NCBI GenBank assembly: GCA_947259405.1
Contig: CAMYLY010000018.1
Location: 1-41,056, forward strand
Length of the DNA stretch: 41,056 bases
Direction of reading: 5' to 3'
DNA from: an uncultured Gemmatimonadales bacterium
GTDB taxonomy: Bacteria; Gemmatimonadota; Gemmatimonadetes; Gemmatimonadales; GWC2-71-9
Shown: in pieces, positions 32,975 to 41,055 of the stretch
How positions within the stretch are numbered: the first letter of the stretch is position 1
Layout: each line of letters opens with the position of its first letter
Translations under genes and position numbers: made by a program
The notes under the pieces: generated by a model
Seen by the model: the letters and a program-made list of their open reading frames with translations, nothing else
Told to the model about the DNA's origin: nothing
Databases searched by the model: none

Positions 32975-33258
32975 GGATGGCGCCAGGCGCGCACGCTATC
33001 GGACATCAGCGCCACCTCGCCGGGTGTCCCGCACGAATCGGTCGCGCCGGCCGGCAACGTGGTCGCCTTCATTGTTCCGTCGGCATTGACGATCTCGTTG
33101 CGAAAAAGGAGAAACGCCACCAGGCCGTGGACGTCGTCGGGAGCGAGGACCCGAGAGCACCGCGCGCACCGGCAATCAACGCCCGGCGGGAGATACCGTC
33201 CCGAGACTCCTTTTTCCGGGGCATGGGGAGTTAAGGTGCTGTGCGAGGGGCCGTGTGG
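32971..33258 (-). pseudogene. Cytochrome c C-terminal remnant
   Basis: An open minus-strand frame of 95 codons with no start codon in usable position. It ends in a typical class I cytochrome c last helix and tail: LAPDDVHGLVAFLLFRNEIV then NADGTMKATTLP. No CxxCH heme site is present in the surviving part; the upstream portion (CRCARCSRV) is degraded or out of frame. The stop overlaps the start of the MDR dehydrogenase as ATGA. Probably all that remains of an exported cytochrome gene. Confidence 0.5.
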
Positions 33259-33285
33259 CTAGCCCGGCAGAGCTCGCCGTTCCTG

Positions 33286-33768
33286 CTACCGCTCCAGATC
33301 CTCGGGGAACGGATCTCGTCGGTCAAGCCCCGATCGGCGATCGTCGATCCGGCGCTCGTCCCCAGTCCGGCGTTCTTGCCGACGCAACTCGGTTTGTTGG
33401 ACCCGTCGTTCGGCACTGCGGGACGGCCGCTTGCGACGGTCGCCCTGTTGACGCTCCATCAGCGACGTCATCTGCTGCGTGATCTCAGCGTCGAGGCGCA
33501 TCCATTCTTCACGGAGTTCTCCGTACCGCCTATGATCTGCCGCGGAGGCGCCCACCTCCTTGGTCATATCCAGGATGGCGCGCATTTCGATACCCACGCG
33601 GCGTTTTTGATCGTGCAGCTCCTTGAGGGCGGCCAACTCCGTTTCGTCGGCCGTCAAGGCGGAGTGACGACCCGCACCCATGGCCTTGGTCCCTGGCAGC
33701 GCTTCGCCGCAACCCGCGCAGAAGCGCGTTTCCTTGGTGATTGGTGATCCGCATTTGGAGCATTGCAT
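33286..33768 (-). CDS. Zinc-ribbon, coiled-coil protein
   Basis: Start at ATG 33768 (MQCSKCGSPITK), since a zinc ribbon at the very N-terminus is expected; the frame is open to 33924. About 160 residues. Two cysteine pairs (CSKC, CAGC) form a zinc ribbon, followed by a coiled-coil (about 45-110) and an Arg-rich tail with DRRSGLDRR-like repeats, which would bind nucleic acid or phospholipid. Divergent from the GMC operon. Function unknown. Confidence 0.65.
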   Translation of the reverse strand: MQCSKCGSPITKETRFCAGCGEALPGTKAMGAGRHSALTADETELAALKELHDQKRRVGIEMRAILDMTKEVGASAADHRRYGELREEWMRLDAEITQQMTSLMERQQGDRRKRPSRSAERRVQQTELRRQERRTGDERRIDDRRSGLDRRDPFPEDLER

Positions 33769-33912
33769 TCCCCACCCCTCCAGAACCGTGATGGCGAAAC
33801 ATCGCAGAGGCCGAGGGGAATTGCCAGGCGGGGCCCAGCTCGACGCGGAGCCAGCTTGACTCCGCCCGCCAGGTCGGCAATCCTCAGTGACCCATTCTTG
33901 GCCAGACCTACC

Positions 33913-34491
33913 ATGAGTCTCCATCCAACCCGACGCGACTTCTTGGCCCTCGGCGGTGCTTCGGCCATCACCGTATGGCTAGGGACCGATCCTCGCGCCT
34001 TCAAGCGTGCGTTGGACGCGACTCGATCGGCCGCCGAGGGACATCCCGTCCAGTTCGAGGTCCTGACCGCCGAACAGGCGGAAGACCTCGAGGCTATCGC
34101 TGCTCAGATCATCCCCAGTGACGACGACGTGCCGGGCGCGCGCGAGGCGAAGGCGATCGTGTTCATCGACCGGTCGCTGGCCTCGTTTGCCAGCGGGCAG
34201 CTCGATCAGATCCTCGAGGGTCTCGCCGAGCTGAACGGTCGTGTCGTTGCCCGCGGCGGCGAAGCTACGCGATTCGCGCAACTGCGCGCTGATGATCAAG
34301 TGACGCTCCTGATTGAGATCGAAGACACGCCGTTCTTTTGGCGAGTGCGCTCGTCGACGCTCGTGGGCACCTTTGCCCATCCGAACTGGGGTGGGAACCA
34401 CGAAGGGACGGGCTATGAGATCCTGGGTTTCGATCCTCGGTTCATCTGGCAGCCACCGTTTGGTGAGTACGACGCCGAGGTGCGCGGATGA
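33913..34491 (+). CDS. Gluconate 2-dehydrogenase subunit 3-like protein, Tat-exported
   Basis: ATG 33913. About 192 residues. Twin-arginine signal RRDFLALGG at residues 7-15. The rest follows the small-subunit family that accompanies GMC flavoproteins (VLTAEQAEDLEAIAAQIIPSDD, and the closing NWGGNHEGTGYEILGFDP). The small subunit carries the Tat signal and exports the flavoprotein partner by piggy-back. Its stop overlaps the GMC start (ATGA). Confidence 0.85.
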   Translation: MSLHPTRRDFLALGGASAITVWLGTDPRAFKRALDATRSAAEGHPVQFEVLTAEQAEDLEAIAAQIIPSDDDVPGAREAKAIVFIDRSLASFASGQLDQILEGLAELNGRVVARGGEATRFAQLRADDQVTLLIEIEDTPFFWRVRSSTLVGTFAHPNWGGNHEGTGYEILGFDPRFIWQPPFGEYDAEVRG

Positions 34492-36125
34492 GACGTTTCC
34501 GACAGGACGAGACGGTCGATTTTCTCATCGTCGGGTCTGGGGCCGCCGGTGGCGTTATGGCGCAAGAGCTCGCGCAAGCGGGTTTCACGGTCCTCGTTCT
34601 CGAACAGGGTCCCAGACTCGAAGCCGCTGACTTCGAGCACGACGAGTACAAGTACTTCTGGCAGTCGTCGCTCAACAACCGGTCTGATCTGCAGCCGACC
34701 ATGTTCCGGGCAGGGCCCGACGAGGACTTCCGACGGCAGCAGGCGGTAGTGTATCACCGCCTCGTCGGCGGCGGGAGCGTCATGTTCACCTCCAACTACT
34801 GGCGCTTCAAGCCCATCGATTTCAATGAGGCCAGCGCGATGGGCACGGTCCCAGGAACCGGTTTGGTGGACTGGCCAATCACGTACGAAGAGCTCGAGCC
34901 GTACTACACCAAAGCCGAGTGGGATTTGGGCGTTTCCGGTACCCCCGGCCCGTTCGATCCTCCGCGATCACGAGGATACCCGACGCCGCCGTTGCCGGTA
35001 AAGAGCGGTGGTGTCGTGTTCGAGCGCGGTGCGCGCGCGCTGGGATTGAATCCGCAGCCGGCGCCGATGGCCATCATTTCCCAGGCCTACAAAGGCCGCC
35101 CGGGATGTCTCCATTGTGGCTATTGCTCAGGCTTTGGGTGCGAGCATCGAGCCAAGTCGTCAACCTTGTTCACTACGATCCCGGTGGCCGAGGCGACAGG
35201 TCGTTGCGAAATTCGGACTGGGGCGTACGTGCGGAAGGTCGAGATCGACCGCGCAGGGCGTACGACGGGCGCCGTGTACTTCGACCAGGACAAGGTCGAA
35301 CGGTTTCAGGCGGCGCGGGCCGTGGTGCTGTGCGCGAACGGTGCCGAAACACCTCGACTGCTGCTCATGTCGAAGAGCAATCAGTTCGCTGACGGGTTGG
35401 CTAACTCCAGCGGCCTTGTCGGCAAGTACCTCCAGTTCAACGGCAATGCCTCTACCTCGGGCGTGTTTGAACGCGAGATGAACAACTGGAAGAGTGTCAT
35501 GGTCACCAGAATGATCTGGGACTACTATGACACGGATCCGCGTCGCGGCTTCTACGGTGGCGGCGGCATTGACTCGCGGTTCTGGGGATTCCCACTGTTC
35601 TTTGCAACTGGCGGGCTGCCGCCGGGCTCGCCGACTTGGGGCCACGAGTTCAAACGATTGCTCCGTCACAACTATCCCCGCTCGATGAACGCCGACGTGC
35701 ATACGACGTCGCTGCCGGTCGAATCGAATCGCATCGACCTCGATCCGGAAGGCGTGGACGATTGGGGCCTGCCGATGATGCGTGTCACCTACAAAGACCA
35801 TGACGACGACCTGGCCATCATGAAGTTCCTCGTCGACAAGGCAGTAGAGATTATGGATGCGGCCGGTGCCGTGGAGACCTGGAAGCCGGAGAGCCTCCAG
35901 CAGTTCGTCGGCTACCATTTGCTGGGTACGTGCCGCATGGGGAACGACGCGACGAGTTCGATCGTGGACAAATACCATCGCACGCACGACGTGCGGAATC
36001 TGTTCATTTGTGATGGATCGAGCCTCGTGACCGGTGGACGCGGCCAGCCGACGTGTACGATCCAAGCGCTTGCGTACCGTGCGTCCGAACACATTGCCAG
36101 ATTCGCGCGTCGGAGCGAGATCTAG
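34488..36125 (+). CDS. GMC-family FAD oxidoreductase (dehydrogenase large subunit)
   Basis: 545 residues. FAD fold at DFLIVGSGAAGGVMAQEL; GMC-type contacts VVYHRLVGGGSVMFTSNYWR; C-terminal active-site region with VGYHLLGTCRMG and GRGQPTCTIQALAYR. Has no signal peptide, as expected for a partner exported with the small subunit. It would oxidise an alcohol or aldose at the periplasmic face. The cytochrome c subunit common in such dehydrogenases is absent downstream; an OsmC-like gene follows 1 nt after its stop. Confidence 0.88.
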   Translation: MRRFRQDETVDFLIVGSGAAGGVMAQELAQAGFTVLVLEQGPRLEAADFEHDEYKYFWQSSLNNRSDLQPTMFRAGPDEDFRRQQAVVYHRLVGGGSVMFTSNYWRFKPIDFNEASAMGTVPGTGLVDWPITYEELEPYYTKAEWDLGVSGTPGPFDPPRSRGYPTPPLPVKSGGVVFERGARALGLNPQPAPMAIISQAYKGRPGCLHCGYCSGFGCEHRAKSSTLFTTIPVAEATGRCEIRTGAYVRKVEIDRAGRTTGAVYFDQDKVERFQAARAVVLCANGAETPRLLLMSKSNQFADGLANSSGLVGKYLQFNGNASTSGVFEREMNNWKSVMVTRMIWDYYDTDPRRGFYGGGGIDSRFWGFPLFFATGGLPPGSPTWGHEFKRLLRHNYPRSMNADVHTTSLPVESNRIDLDPEGVDDWGLPMMRVTYKDHDDDLAIMKFLVDKAVEIMDAAGAVETWKPESLQQFVGYHLLGTCRMGNDATSSIVDKYHRTHDVRNLFICDGSSLVTGGRGQPTCTIQALAYRASEHIARFARRSEI

Positions 36126-36126
36126 C

Positions 36127-36591
36127 ATGTCCGCTGTGGTCTACACCTCGCTTGTCACGATTCGGCGCCTTGGTGGTCCGAACCGAGAAGCTCGGCTCCC
36201 CGCGGAGCCCGATCCGGTCAAATTCGGCGTGCATTCCGCCATTGCCCAACACTACGGCGCCGACGTCGCGACCTACGGTGAACGGGCGACCACGCTTGAT
36301 TATGTGGTTGCCGCGACCGGGGGCTGACTGACCGGCACCTTCGCCGGCGCGCTGGCAGCGCGCGAAATCATGCTGGAACCCGACGATCTCGAGACCCAGG
36401 TAAGTGGCGCGGTCGAGAAAGATGATGGCGTCTTGGTTTTGAAGCGCATTCACGCCGTCTTCCATGTGCAGGTTCCGGACGACGCCCGTCACACGGTCGA
36501 GCGGGTGGCACAGCTCGCGATCTCGAAGTGTCCTGTCGCGCGCTCAGTTGGCGGCAGCATCGGGATCTCAACCTCCGTCGAATACACCTAG
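36127..36591 (+). CDS. OsmC-like peroxiredoxin with in-frame TGA, probable selenoprotein
   Basis: 154 codons if the TGA at 36325-36327 (codon 67) is read through as selenocysteine; ends in TAG at 36589. Both sides of the TGA belong to the OsmC/YhfA fold in one frame: before it ATTLDYVVAATGG, after it LTGTFAGALAA. In the Cys-containing family this spot is the peroxidatic cysteine (AAxGCLTGTF). The second conserved cysteine is intact at Cys135 in SKCPVARS. It would reduce organic peroxides in the cytoplasm. OsmC-like selenoproteins are reported in bacteria. Starts 1 nt after the GMC stop, so probably co-transcribed. A nonsense mutation or sequence error is the alternative; exact placement at the active site argues against that. 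Confidence 0.8.
36347..36363 (+). promoter_or_regulatory. Candidate bacterial SECIS hairpin
   Basis: GCGCGCT (36347-36353), loop GGC (36354-36356), AGCGCGC (36357-36363): a perfect 7-bp stem. The loop begins with G and lies 26 nt after the TGA, within the usual 16-37 nt window for bacterial SECIS elements. A competing CCGGC/GCCGG stem (36332-36347) also exists. The role in selenocysteine insertion is inference. Confidence 0.55.
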
Positions 36592-36617
36592 CGATCAGTC
36601 AGGCCTCCAACCGATAG

Positions 36618-37925
36618 ATGGCGGTGTCCTCTCCTCCCCAACAGGTATCCATCTACCCGATCCTGGCCGTCAATTTTGTCGGCACGCTCGGGTTTAGCAT
36701 TGTCTTGCCGTTTCTGGTGTACTTGGTCACCCGTCTTGGCGGGAACGCCCTGATTTATGGGGTATTGGGCGCGACGTATTCGTTCTTTCAACTCATCGGC
36801 GCCCCAATCCTTGGGAGGTGGTCCGATCGATGGGGACGAAGGCGTATCCTCATGCTTTCACAGCTGGGGACCCTGCTGTCATGGGGCATCTTCCTTATAG
36901 CCTTGTTGCTTCCGGTTCGGACCATGTTCAACGTAGAGTCTAACGTCGTTGGCGTGTTCACGATCACGCTGCCGCTCGCGGTCCTATTTTTCGCCAGAGC
37001 TTTGGATGGAATCACCGGTGGGAACGTCTCGGTGGCCAACGCCTACCTGGCGGATATCACACCGGAAGAAGAGCGCAGTGCAAATTTCGGGAAGATGGCG
37101 GTGTCCGCCAACCTCGGGTTCATCGTCGGGCCCGCGCTCGCCGGTGTCCTTGGTGCCACGGCGATGGGAGAGACGCTCCCGGTCTTGGCGGCGTTCGGCA
37201 TCTCGCTCGTTGCGACCGTGCTCATCGGCGCCCTGCTTCCGGAACCCCCGCATTGTGTCATCGGCACCGATCCTGAACGTGTCAATGTCTCGCAGGTGTT
37301 GGGACCCGATCAGAAGGAGTGCTATGCCCTCGAGCGACCGCCAGAGCTTTCGTGGCTGGGGGTTCTCCGGCTGCCGCGCATTCGGTTGATCCTGACCGTG
37401 CACTTTCTAGTCTTCTTGGCGTTTAATTTCTTCTACATTGCATTCCCCGTGCACGCCGCCACACAGATCGCATGGTCGCTCGTTGAGGTTGGCGTCTTCT
37501 TCTCCGTCCTCGGCCTGCTCATGGCTTTGGTGCAAGGACCCGTATTGTCAGCCGCTTCGAAGCGGTTGAGCGACCGCACGCTCGTGCTCAGTGGAAGCGC
37601 CGTGCTCGCCATCTCATTTGCGTTCTTTACCAGCGAGAAGACGCTCAGCATCTATGTTGGCGCCGCGGCCTTGGCATTCGGCAACGGCCTCATGTGGCCG
37701 TCACTCCTCAGCCTCCTCTCGAAAGCAGCCGAGCAACCGGTGCAAGGAGCAGTACAAGGATTTGCGGGGAGCTCTTCCGCGGTGGCTTCGATCCTTGGGT
37801 TGATCGTCGGGGGACTGCTGTATGGCGTGCTCGGCGCTGCCGTCTTCGCGGTGGCGGCTGGGTTGACGGCCGCGGTATGGGTACTGTCATTTGCCATCCC
37901 GCGCAGCGTGTCCGCGGGAACTTGA
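36618..37925 (+). CDS. MFS transporter, TetA-like (DHA1) group
   Basis: 435 residues with about 12 membrane helices. The motif between helices 2 and 3 (GRWSDRWGRRRIL) is the MFS motif A. A longer central loop (about 206-245) separates the halves. Probably exports drugs or metabolites by proton antiport. Follows the OsmC-like gene by 26 nt. Confidence 0.85.
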   Translation: MAVSSPPQQVSIYPILAVNFVGTLGFSIVLPFLVYLVTRLGGNALIYGVLGATYSFFQLIGAPILGRWSDRWGRRRILMLSQLGTLLSWGIFLIALLLPVRTMFNVESNVVGVFTITLPLAVLFFARALDGITGGNVSVANAYLADITPEEERSANFGKMAVSANLGFIVGPALAGVLGATAMGETLPVLAAFGISLVATVLIGALLPEPPHCVIGTDPERVNVSQVLGPDQKECYALERPPELSWLGVLRLPRIRLILTVHFLVFLAFNFFYIAFPVHAATQIAWSLVEVGVFFSVLGLLMALVQGPVLSAASKRLSDRTLVLSGSAVLAISFAFFTSEKTLSIYVGAAALAFGNGLMWPSLLSLLSKAAEQPVQGAVQGFAGSSSAVASILGLIVGGLLYGVLGAAVFAVAAGLTAAVWVLSFAIPRSVSAGT

Positions 37926-37940
37926 ACGGGGGTGGGGACT

Positions 37941-38345
37941 ATGTCTGACGGAGTGCCGGCACTGGGATCCGCGCTAACGCACATTCTTGTCGTGCGCGAT
38001 ATGGACGCGGCGCGCACATTCTATACGGATGTTGTGGGCGCAACGGTCTATCGCGAATACGGTGGCACGTCATGTGTGTTACAGGTGATCGATAGTTGGC
38101 TGCTGCTGGTGACCGGGGGTGATCCCACCGAAGACAAGCCAACGGTCACGTTCGCACCACCATCGGATCCGGATCGCGTCAGCCACGCGATGACGCTTCG
38201 AGTGGACGACTGCCAAATGGCATATGAAACACTCGTGGACCGCGGCGCGGACTTTCTAACGCCGCCAGTCGATTGGGGTGGGGAAGTGCGCTGTTTCTTC
38301 CGTGATCCTGATGGCCACCTACTCGAGATCAGCGAGGCACGGTAA
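37941..38345 (+). CDS. VOC/glyoxalase-fold protein
   Basis: ATG 37941 after GGTGGGGACT. 134 residues, single VOC domain (ALTHILVVRDMDAARTFYTDVVGA ... CFFRDPDGHLLEISEA). The Glu in LLEIS and His in THILV are in places used for metal in glyoxalase-like enzymes. Substrate unknown. 15 nt after the MFS gene, so probably in its operon. Abuts the convergent NTF2-like gene with zero gap. Confidence 0.82.
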   Translation: MSDGVPALGSALTHILVVRDMDAARTFYTDVVGATVYREYGGTSCVLQVIDSWLLLVTGGDPTEDKPTVTFAPPSDPDRVSHAMTLRVDDCQMAYETLVDRGADFLTPPVDWGGEVRCFFRDPDGHLLEISEAR

Positions 38346-38855
38346 CTAAGGTACGTCGCGCAATCCTGGAGGGAGCTCTCCGGCGACGATCGGGAGTTCG
38401 TTCATGATCGCGGCGATTCTCCACTCACTGTTCATTCTCACGAGCTGGAAGCTGTCCACCCCTTGGGTCGGGGGCCGATCACGACCGGGGACGTACGCCT
38501 CGTAGAGCACGAGCACGTGCGCGATGTCGCCGAATTCCATGCTTGTCAGTCGCGTGATACGCTCGACGAATCCGGTTTCAACCACGTTGGCCCGTTCGAT
38601 GAACTGGACGAAGTCTTGGATCCATCCTTCCACACTGAACGTGGACATGGCCTCACGGCTCGAGCGCAGTACGATTACGCCTTCCGGCAGAAAGAGGTCG
38701 CGGGCGCGGTCCCAATCAGGTGTCGTGCCGACGTCGAACGTCACCAAGTCGTACAGCTCACGGACCGTGGCCTCCGCGGTGTGCGGTTCCTGGGCGGTGG
38801 CCGAGCTGGCCCAGGCCAGGGTGCACACGACGGACCAAAAGGGGATGGGCCTCAT
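38346..38855 (-). CDS. Secreted NTF2/SnoaL-like protein
   Basis: 169 residues, signal peptide to about AQE (residue 22). Mature part has an NTF2-like opening (TVRELYDLVTFDVGTTPDWDRARDLFLPEG) and closing strand (QLVRMNSEWRIAAI), typical of DUF4440/SnoaL-like exported proteins. Catalytic role unclear. Start overlaps the small upstream peptide gene (ATGA). Confidence 0.75.
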   Translation of the reverse strand: MRPIPFWSVVCTLAWASSATAQEPHTAEATVRELYDLVTFDVGTTPDWDRARDLFLPEGVIVLRSSREAMSTFSVEGWIQDFVQFIERANVVETGFVERITRLTSMEFGDIAHVLVLYEAYVPGRDRPPTQGVDSFQLVRMNSEWRIAAIMNELPIVAGELPPGLRDVP

Positions 38856-38998
38856 CGGCGTCTCGCTTTGATAAAGACTTGAATGTCCCCTGGGCGTTCG
38901 TTGATGTAGCGCAGGTGCACGCGCCCGTCACTCGGCGTCTGGGCCAAGGCTGATGCCGAGAAAACCCCGAGAACGCCGATGAGGAATGGTGCGCGCAC
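38852..38998 (-). CDS. Very short secreted peptide
   Basis: 48 codons from a GTG at 38998: a signal peptide (APFLIGVLGVFSASALA) then 29 residues (QTPSDGRVHLRYINERPG). Its TGA overlaps the NTF2-like start as ATGA, the coupling style of this genome. No ribosome site seen. May be a real leader-like gene or a fragment of a longer exported protein. Confidence 0.42.
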   Translation of the reverse strand: MRAPFLIGVLGVFSASALAQTPSDGRVHLRYINERPGDIQVFIKARRR

Positions 38999-39045
38999 GT
39001 TGGGTACTAGTGTGGTCGACGTGCCGGCGTCAAGCGCAGCTCAAT

Positions 39046-39447
39046 TCATGGGCCATGCTTCCATCCCAAGATCACGGTATCTCCGGTCTGGATCGAACGC
39101 TCGATTCTGCCCCGCAGCGCACGCCTCAGGGCCGCACGCACCCCAGGCACCAGACTCAAGAATCCGACGATATCGGTGAGGAAGCCGGGTGTGATCAGTA
39201 GCGCCCCAGCGATTAGTATGACCAGGCCGTCGAACAACGCCCCGGCCGGCAACTGGCCCTGGGCCACTTCCCTTTGGAGCTGCCGGATGACGGACAGCCC
39301 CTGCCAGCGCGCGAGGGTCGCTCCCACTGCGCCTGTGAGCACGATGATCCCCACCGTAGGGAGAACACCGATCAACCCACCCAACTTGATGAGCAGCACG
39401 AGCTCGACGGCGGGAACGGCGATGAAGAGGAAGAGAAGCCTACCCAT
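39046..39447 (-). CDS. fxsA: FxsA-family membrane protein
   Basis: 133 residues. Four-helix layout and motifs of FxsA: LFLFIAVPAVELVLLIKLG, GAVGATLARWQGL, and LLITPGFLTDIVGFLSLVP. In E. coli FxsA eases phage F exclusion; its general role is unknown. No operon partner on this strand. Confidence 0.88.
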   Translation of the reverse strand: MGRLLFLFIAVPAVELVLLIKLGGLIGVLPTVGIIVLTGAVGATLARWQGLSVIRQLQREVAQGQLPAGALFDGLVILIAGALLITPGFLTDIVGFLSLVPGVRAALRRALRGRIERSIQTGDTVILGWKHGP

Positions 39448-39525
39448 GTTCGTAACTTAACCTCTCGGGGCTGCGCCCCCGCTGACTGTCCCCTGCTGAC
39501 CGCGCACTGCGCACTATTATTCCGC

Positions 39526-40629
39526 ATGCGCCTCTCTGCCGCTCAGGTTTCGTGGTTCCGGCTCCGGCGTTCCGGCTTGGTTACGCCCTTCAGTTCTGCC
39601 GCGCAGGCAGCGAGCCGCTTGGTGGGTGTGCAGGGACAGATTCACTCGGCCGCTGGCTTGGCGCTGGGGAATCGTGTCCGCGATCTCACAATGCGGAAGT
39701 TCGAGGAGGCACTCTACCGGCGACGCACATTGGTCAAGCTCTGGGGCCAACGGAACACGCTCCATGCGTACCGGTCGACTGACTGGCCACTGATCACGGC
39801 GGCGTTCCGTAACCTCCCGACGTGGCTCGAACGCGCCATCGCACGTGAGCATGTCGACGATGCGCCGTACCGCGCGCTGCTGCGTGCACTCGAACGTCGT
39901 CTAGCCGAGGGCGGCACAATTGGTCGGGCAGACATGCGAGCCATGCGAATGGCTCCGAACGAAGAGTGGTTGACCTGGGGCGGCGCCATGATGCGTTTGG
40001 TGCGGGACGGAGTCGTATGCCAAGCCCAAGGGGAGGGGAGCGAGACGCGGTTTGCGCACCGCGAGCATTGGGTTCCCGGACTGCGGTGGCATCCACCTGC
40101 GACGCCAGACGCGCAGCGTCACGTGATATCCCGGTATGTGGGCACGTACGGCCCCGCCACTGTGCAAGACGTCGCGTATTGGCTCGGACTCCGGATACCC
40201 GAAGCCCAAGCTTGGGTCGACTTAGCTGCGCAGGAGCTGATGGACGTTGAGGTAGAGGGAGTGTCACGGCTTGCACTGCGCGCCGATCGGCGAGTCCTCA
40301 AGGTGCCAGCTCCCGCGCGTAGTCGGTGGCCGATCAAGCTCTTGTATCGCTTCGACCCCCTCCTACTCGGGCTCAAAGCCAAAGAGTGGATCGTGGCAAA
40401 CGAGCATTACATGCGCGTGTGGCGACCGGGCGGCCACATCGAAGGTGTGATCCTCGTCCGGGACCGTGTGCAGGGCACCTGGCGCTACGATCGATCCAAA
40501 GGGGGACTCACCGTGACGCTCCGACCGTTCGCGCGGCTTCCCAATACTGTGTTGCGGATCATACGAGCCCGCGCATCCGGCGTCGCTCGATTCCTTGACA
40601 TGTCGCTGGTCAAGGTGGCGGTGCGCTAG
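39526..40629 (+). CDS. AlkZ-like winged-helix DNA glycosylase
   Basis: ATG 39526; the frame is open from 39274 but earlier starts run through FxsA. 367 residues of the HTH_42/AlkZ family. The catalytic Q-x-Q is Gln36-Gly-Gln38 in VGVQGQIHS. Other family marks: TLVKLWGQRNTLH (about 71-83) and RFDPLLLGLKAKEWIV. Members unhook interstrand DNA crosslinks or remove alkylated bases. Overlaps the next convergent gene's stop. Confidence 0.85.
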   Translation: MRLSAAQVSWFRLRRSGLVTPFSSAAQAASRLVGVQGQIHSAAGLALGNRVRDLTMRKFEEALYRRRTLVKLWGQRNTLHAYRSTDWPLITAAFRNLPTWLERAIAREHVDDAPYRALLRALERRLAEGGTIGRADMRAMRMAPNEEWLTWGGAMMRLVRDGVVCQAQGEGSETRFAHREHWVPGLRWHPPATPDAQRHVISRYVGTYGPATVQDVAYWLGLRIPEAQAWVDLAAQELMDVEVEGVSRLALRADRRVLKVPAPARSRWPIKLLYRFDPLLLGLKAKEWIVANEHYMRVWRPGGHIEGVILVRDRVQGTWRYDRSKGGLTVTLRPFARLPNTVLRIIRARASGVARFLDMSLVKVAVR

Positions 40630-40955
40630 TCGTTCGAGTCGGGCAGCTCTTCCGGCCTAGGTTGGAAGTCCTCTCGCAGTGACTCCGTGTCCCACCCCAT
40701 GTCCTTGGTCTCTGCCCGATCAGGGACATCCGCGAGCAGCGTTTCTTCGAGGTCATGGATACGCTCGCGGGCCATGTTGAAGTAGGCTTTGTGATCGCCG
40801 CGTACGACACGCGACTTCTCAAACGCCGGGTCGGCGAACAGAAGGAGAACACGGTCAGGGGGCACGACAGGACTCGCGACGTGGGTGACAGAAGGAGGAT
40901 CAGGCGCAGACGGCTTAGGGTTCCAGCGACCGCTCCCACGCTTCCAACAGGTCAC
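40626..40955 (-). CDS. Unknown protein, possibly the 3' part of a frameshifted gene
   Basis: Open to 40955 (GTG) with no clear ribosome site; an internal GTG at 40865 is another start. The last ~80 residues look real: LLLFADPAFEKSRVVRGDHK, NMARERIHDLEETLLADVP and an acidic tail. The start of this frame reads KPSAPDPPSVTHV, a proline-rich linker that would follow directly on the end of the partial gene upstream if one C were removed near 40918. See that entry. Confidence 0.45.
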   Translation of the reverse strand: MTCWKRGSGRWNPKPSAPDPPSVTHVASPVVPPDRVLLLFADPAFEKSRVVRGDHKAYFNMARERIHDLEETLLADVPDRAETKDMGWDTESLREDFQPRPEELPDSND

Positions 40956-41055
40956 CGAGATTGGGTGGGCTCGTGGCTATCACCTTCCCGGTAGGTGTGA
41001 CGTAGACCTTCGCCCGCCGCACACCCGGCAGGCGGCTCGTAGTGTACGTTACGAT
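40915..41055 (-). CDS. Partial CDS at the window edge (3' end only)
   Basis: 46 codons run in from beyond the right edge and stop at TAA (40915-40917). The sequence has normal codon use and ends NLGDLLEAWERSLEP. One fewer C in the CCC just before the stop would continue into the frame ending at 40626 (reading ...LEPKPSAPDPP). Either the gene ends here, or a frameshift splits one longer protein. Family not recognised. Confidence 0.45.
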   Translation of the reverse strand: MVTYTTSRLPGVRRAKVYVTPTGKVIATSPPNLGDLLEAWERSLEP

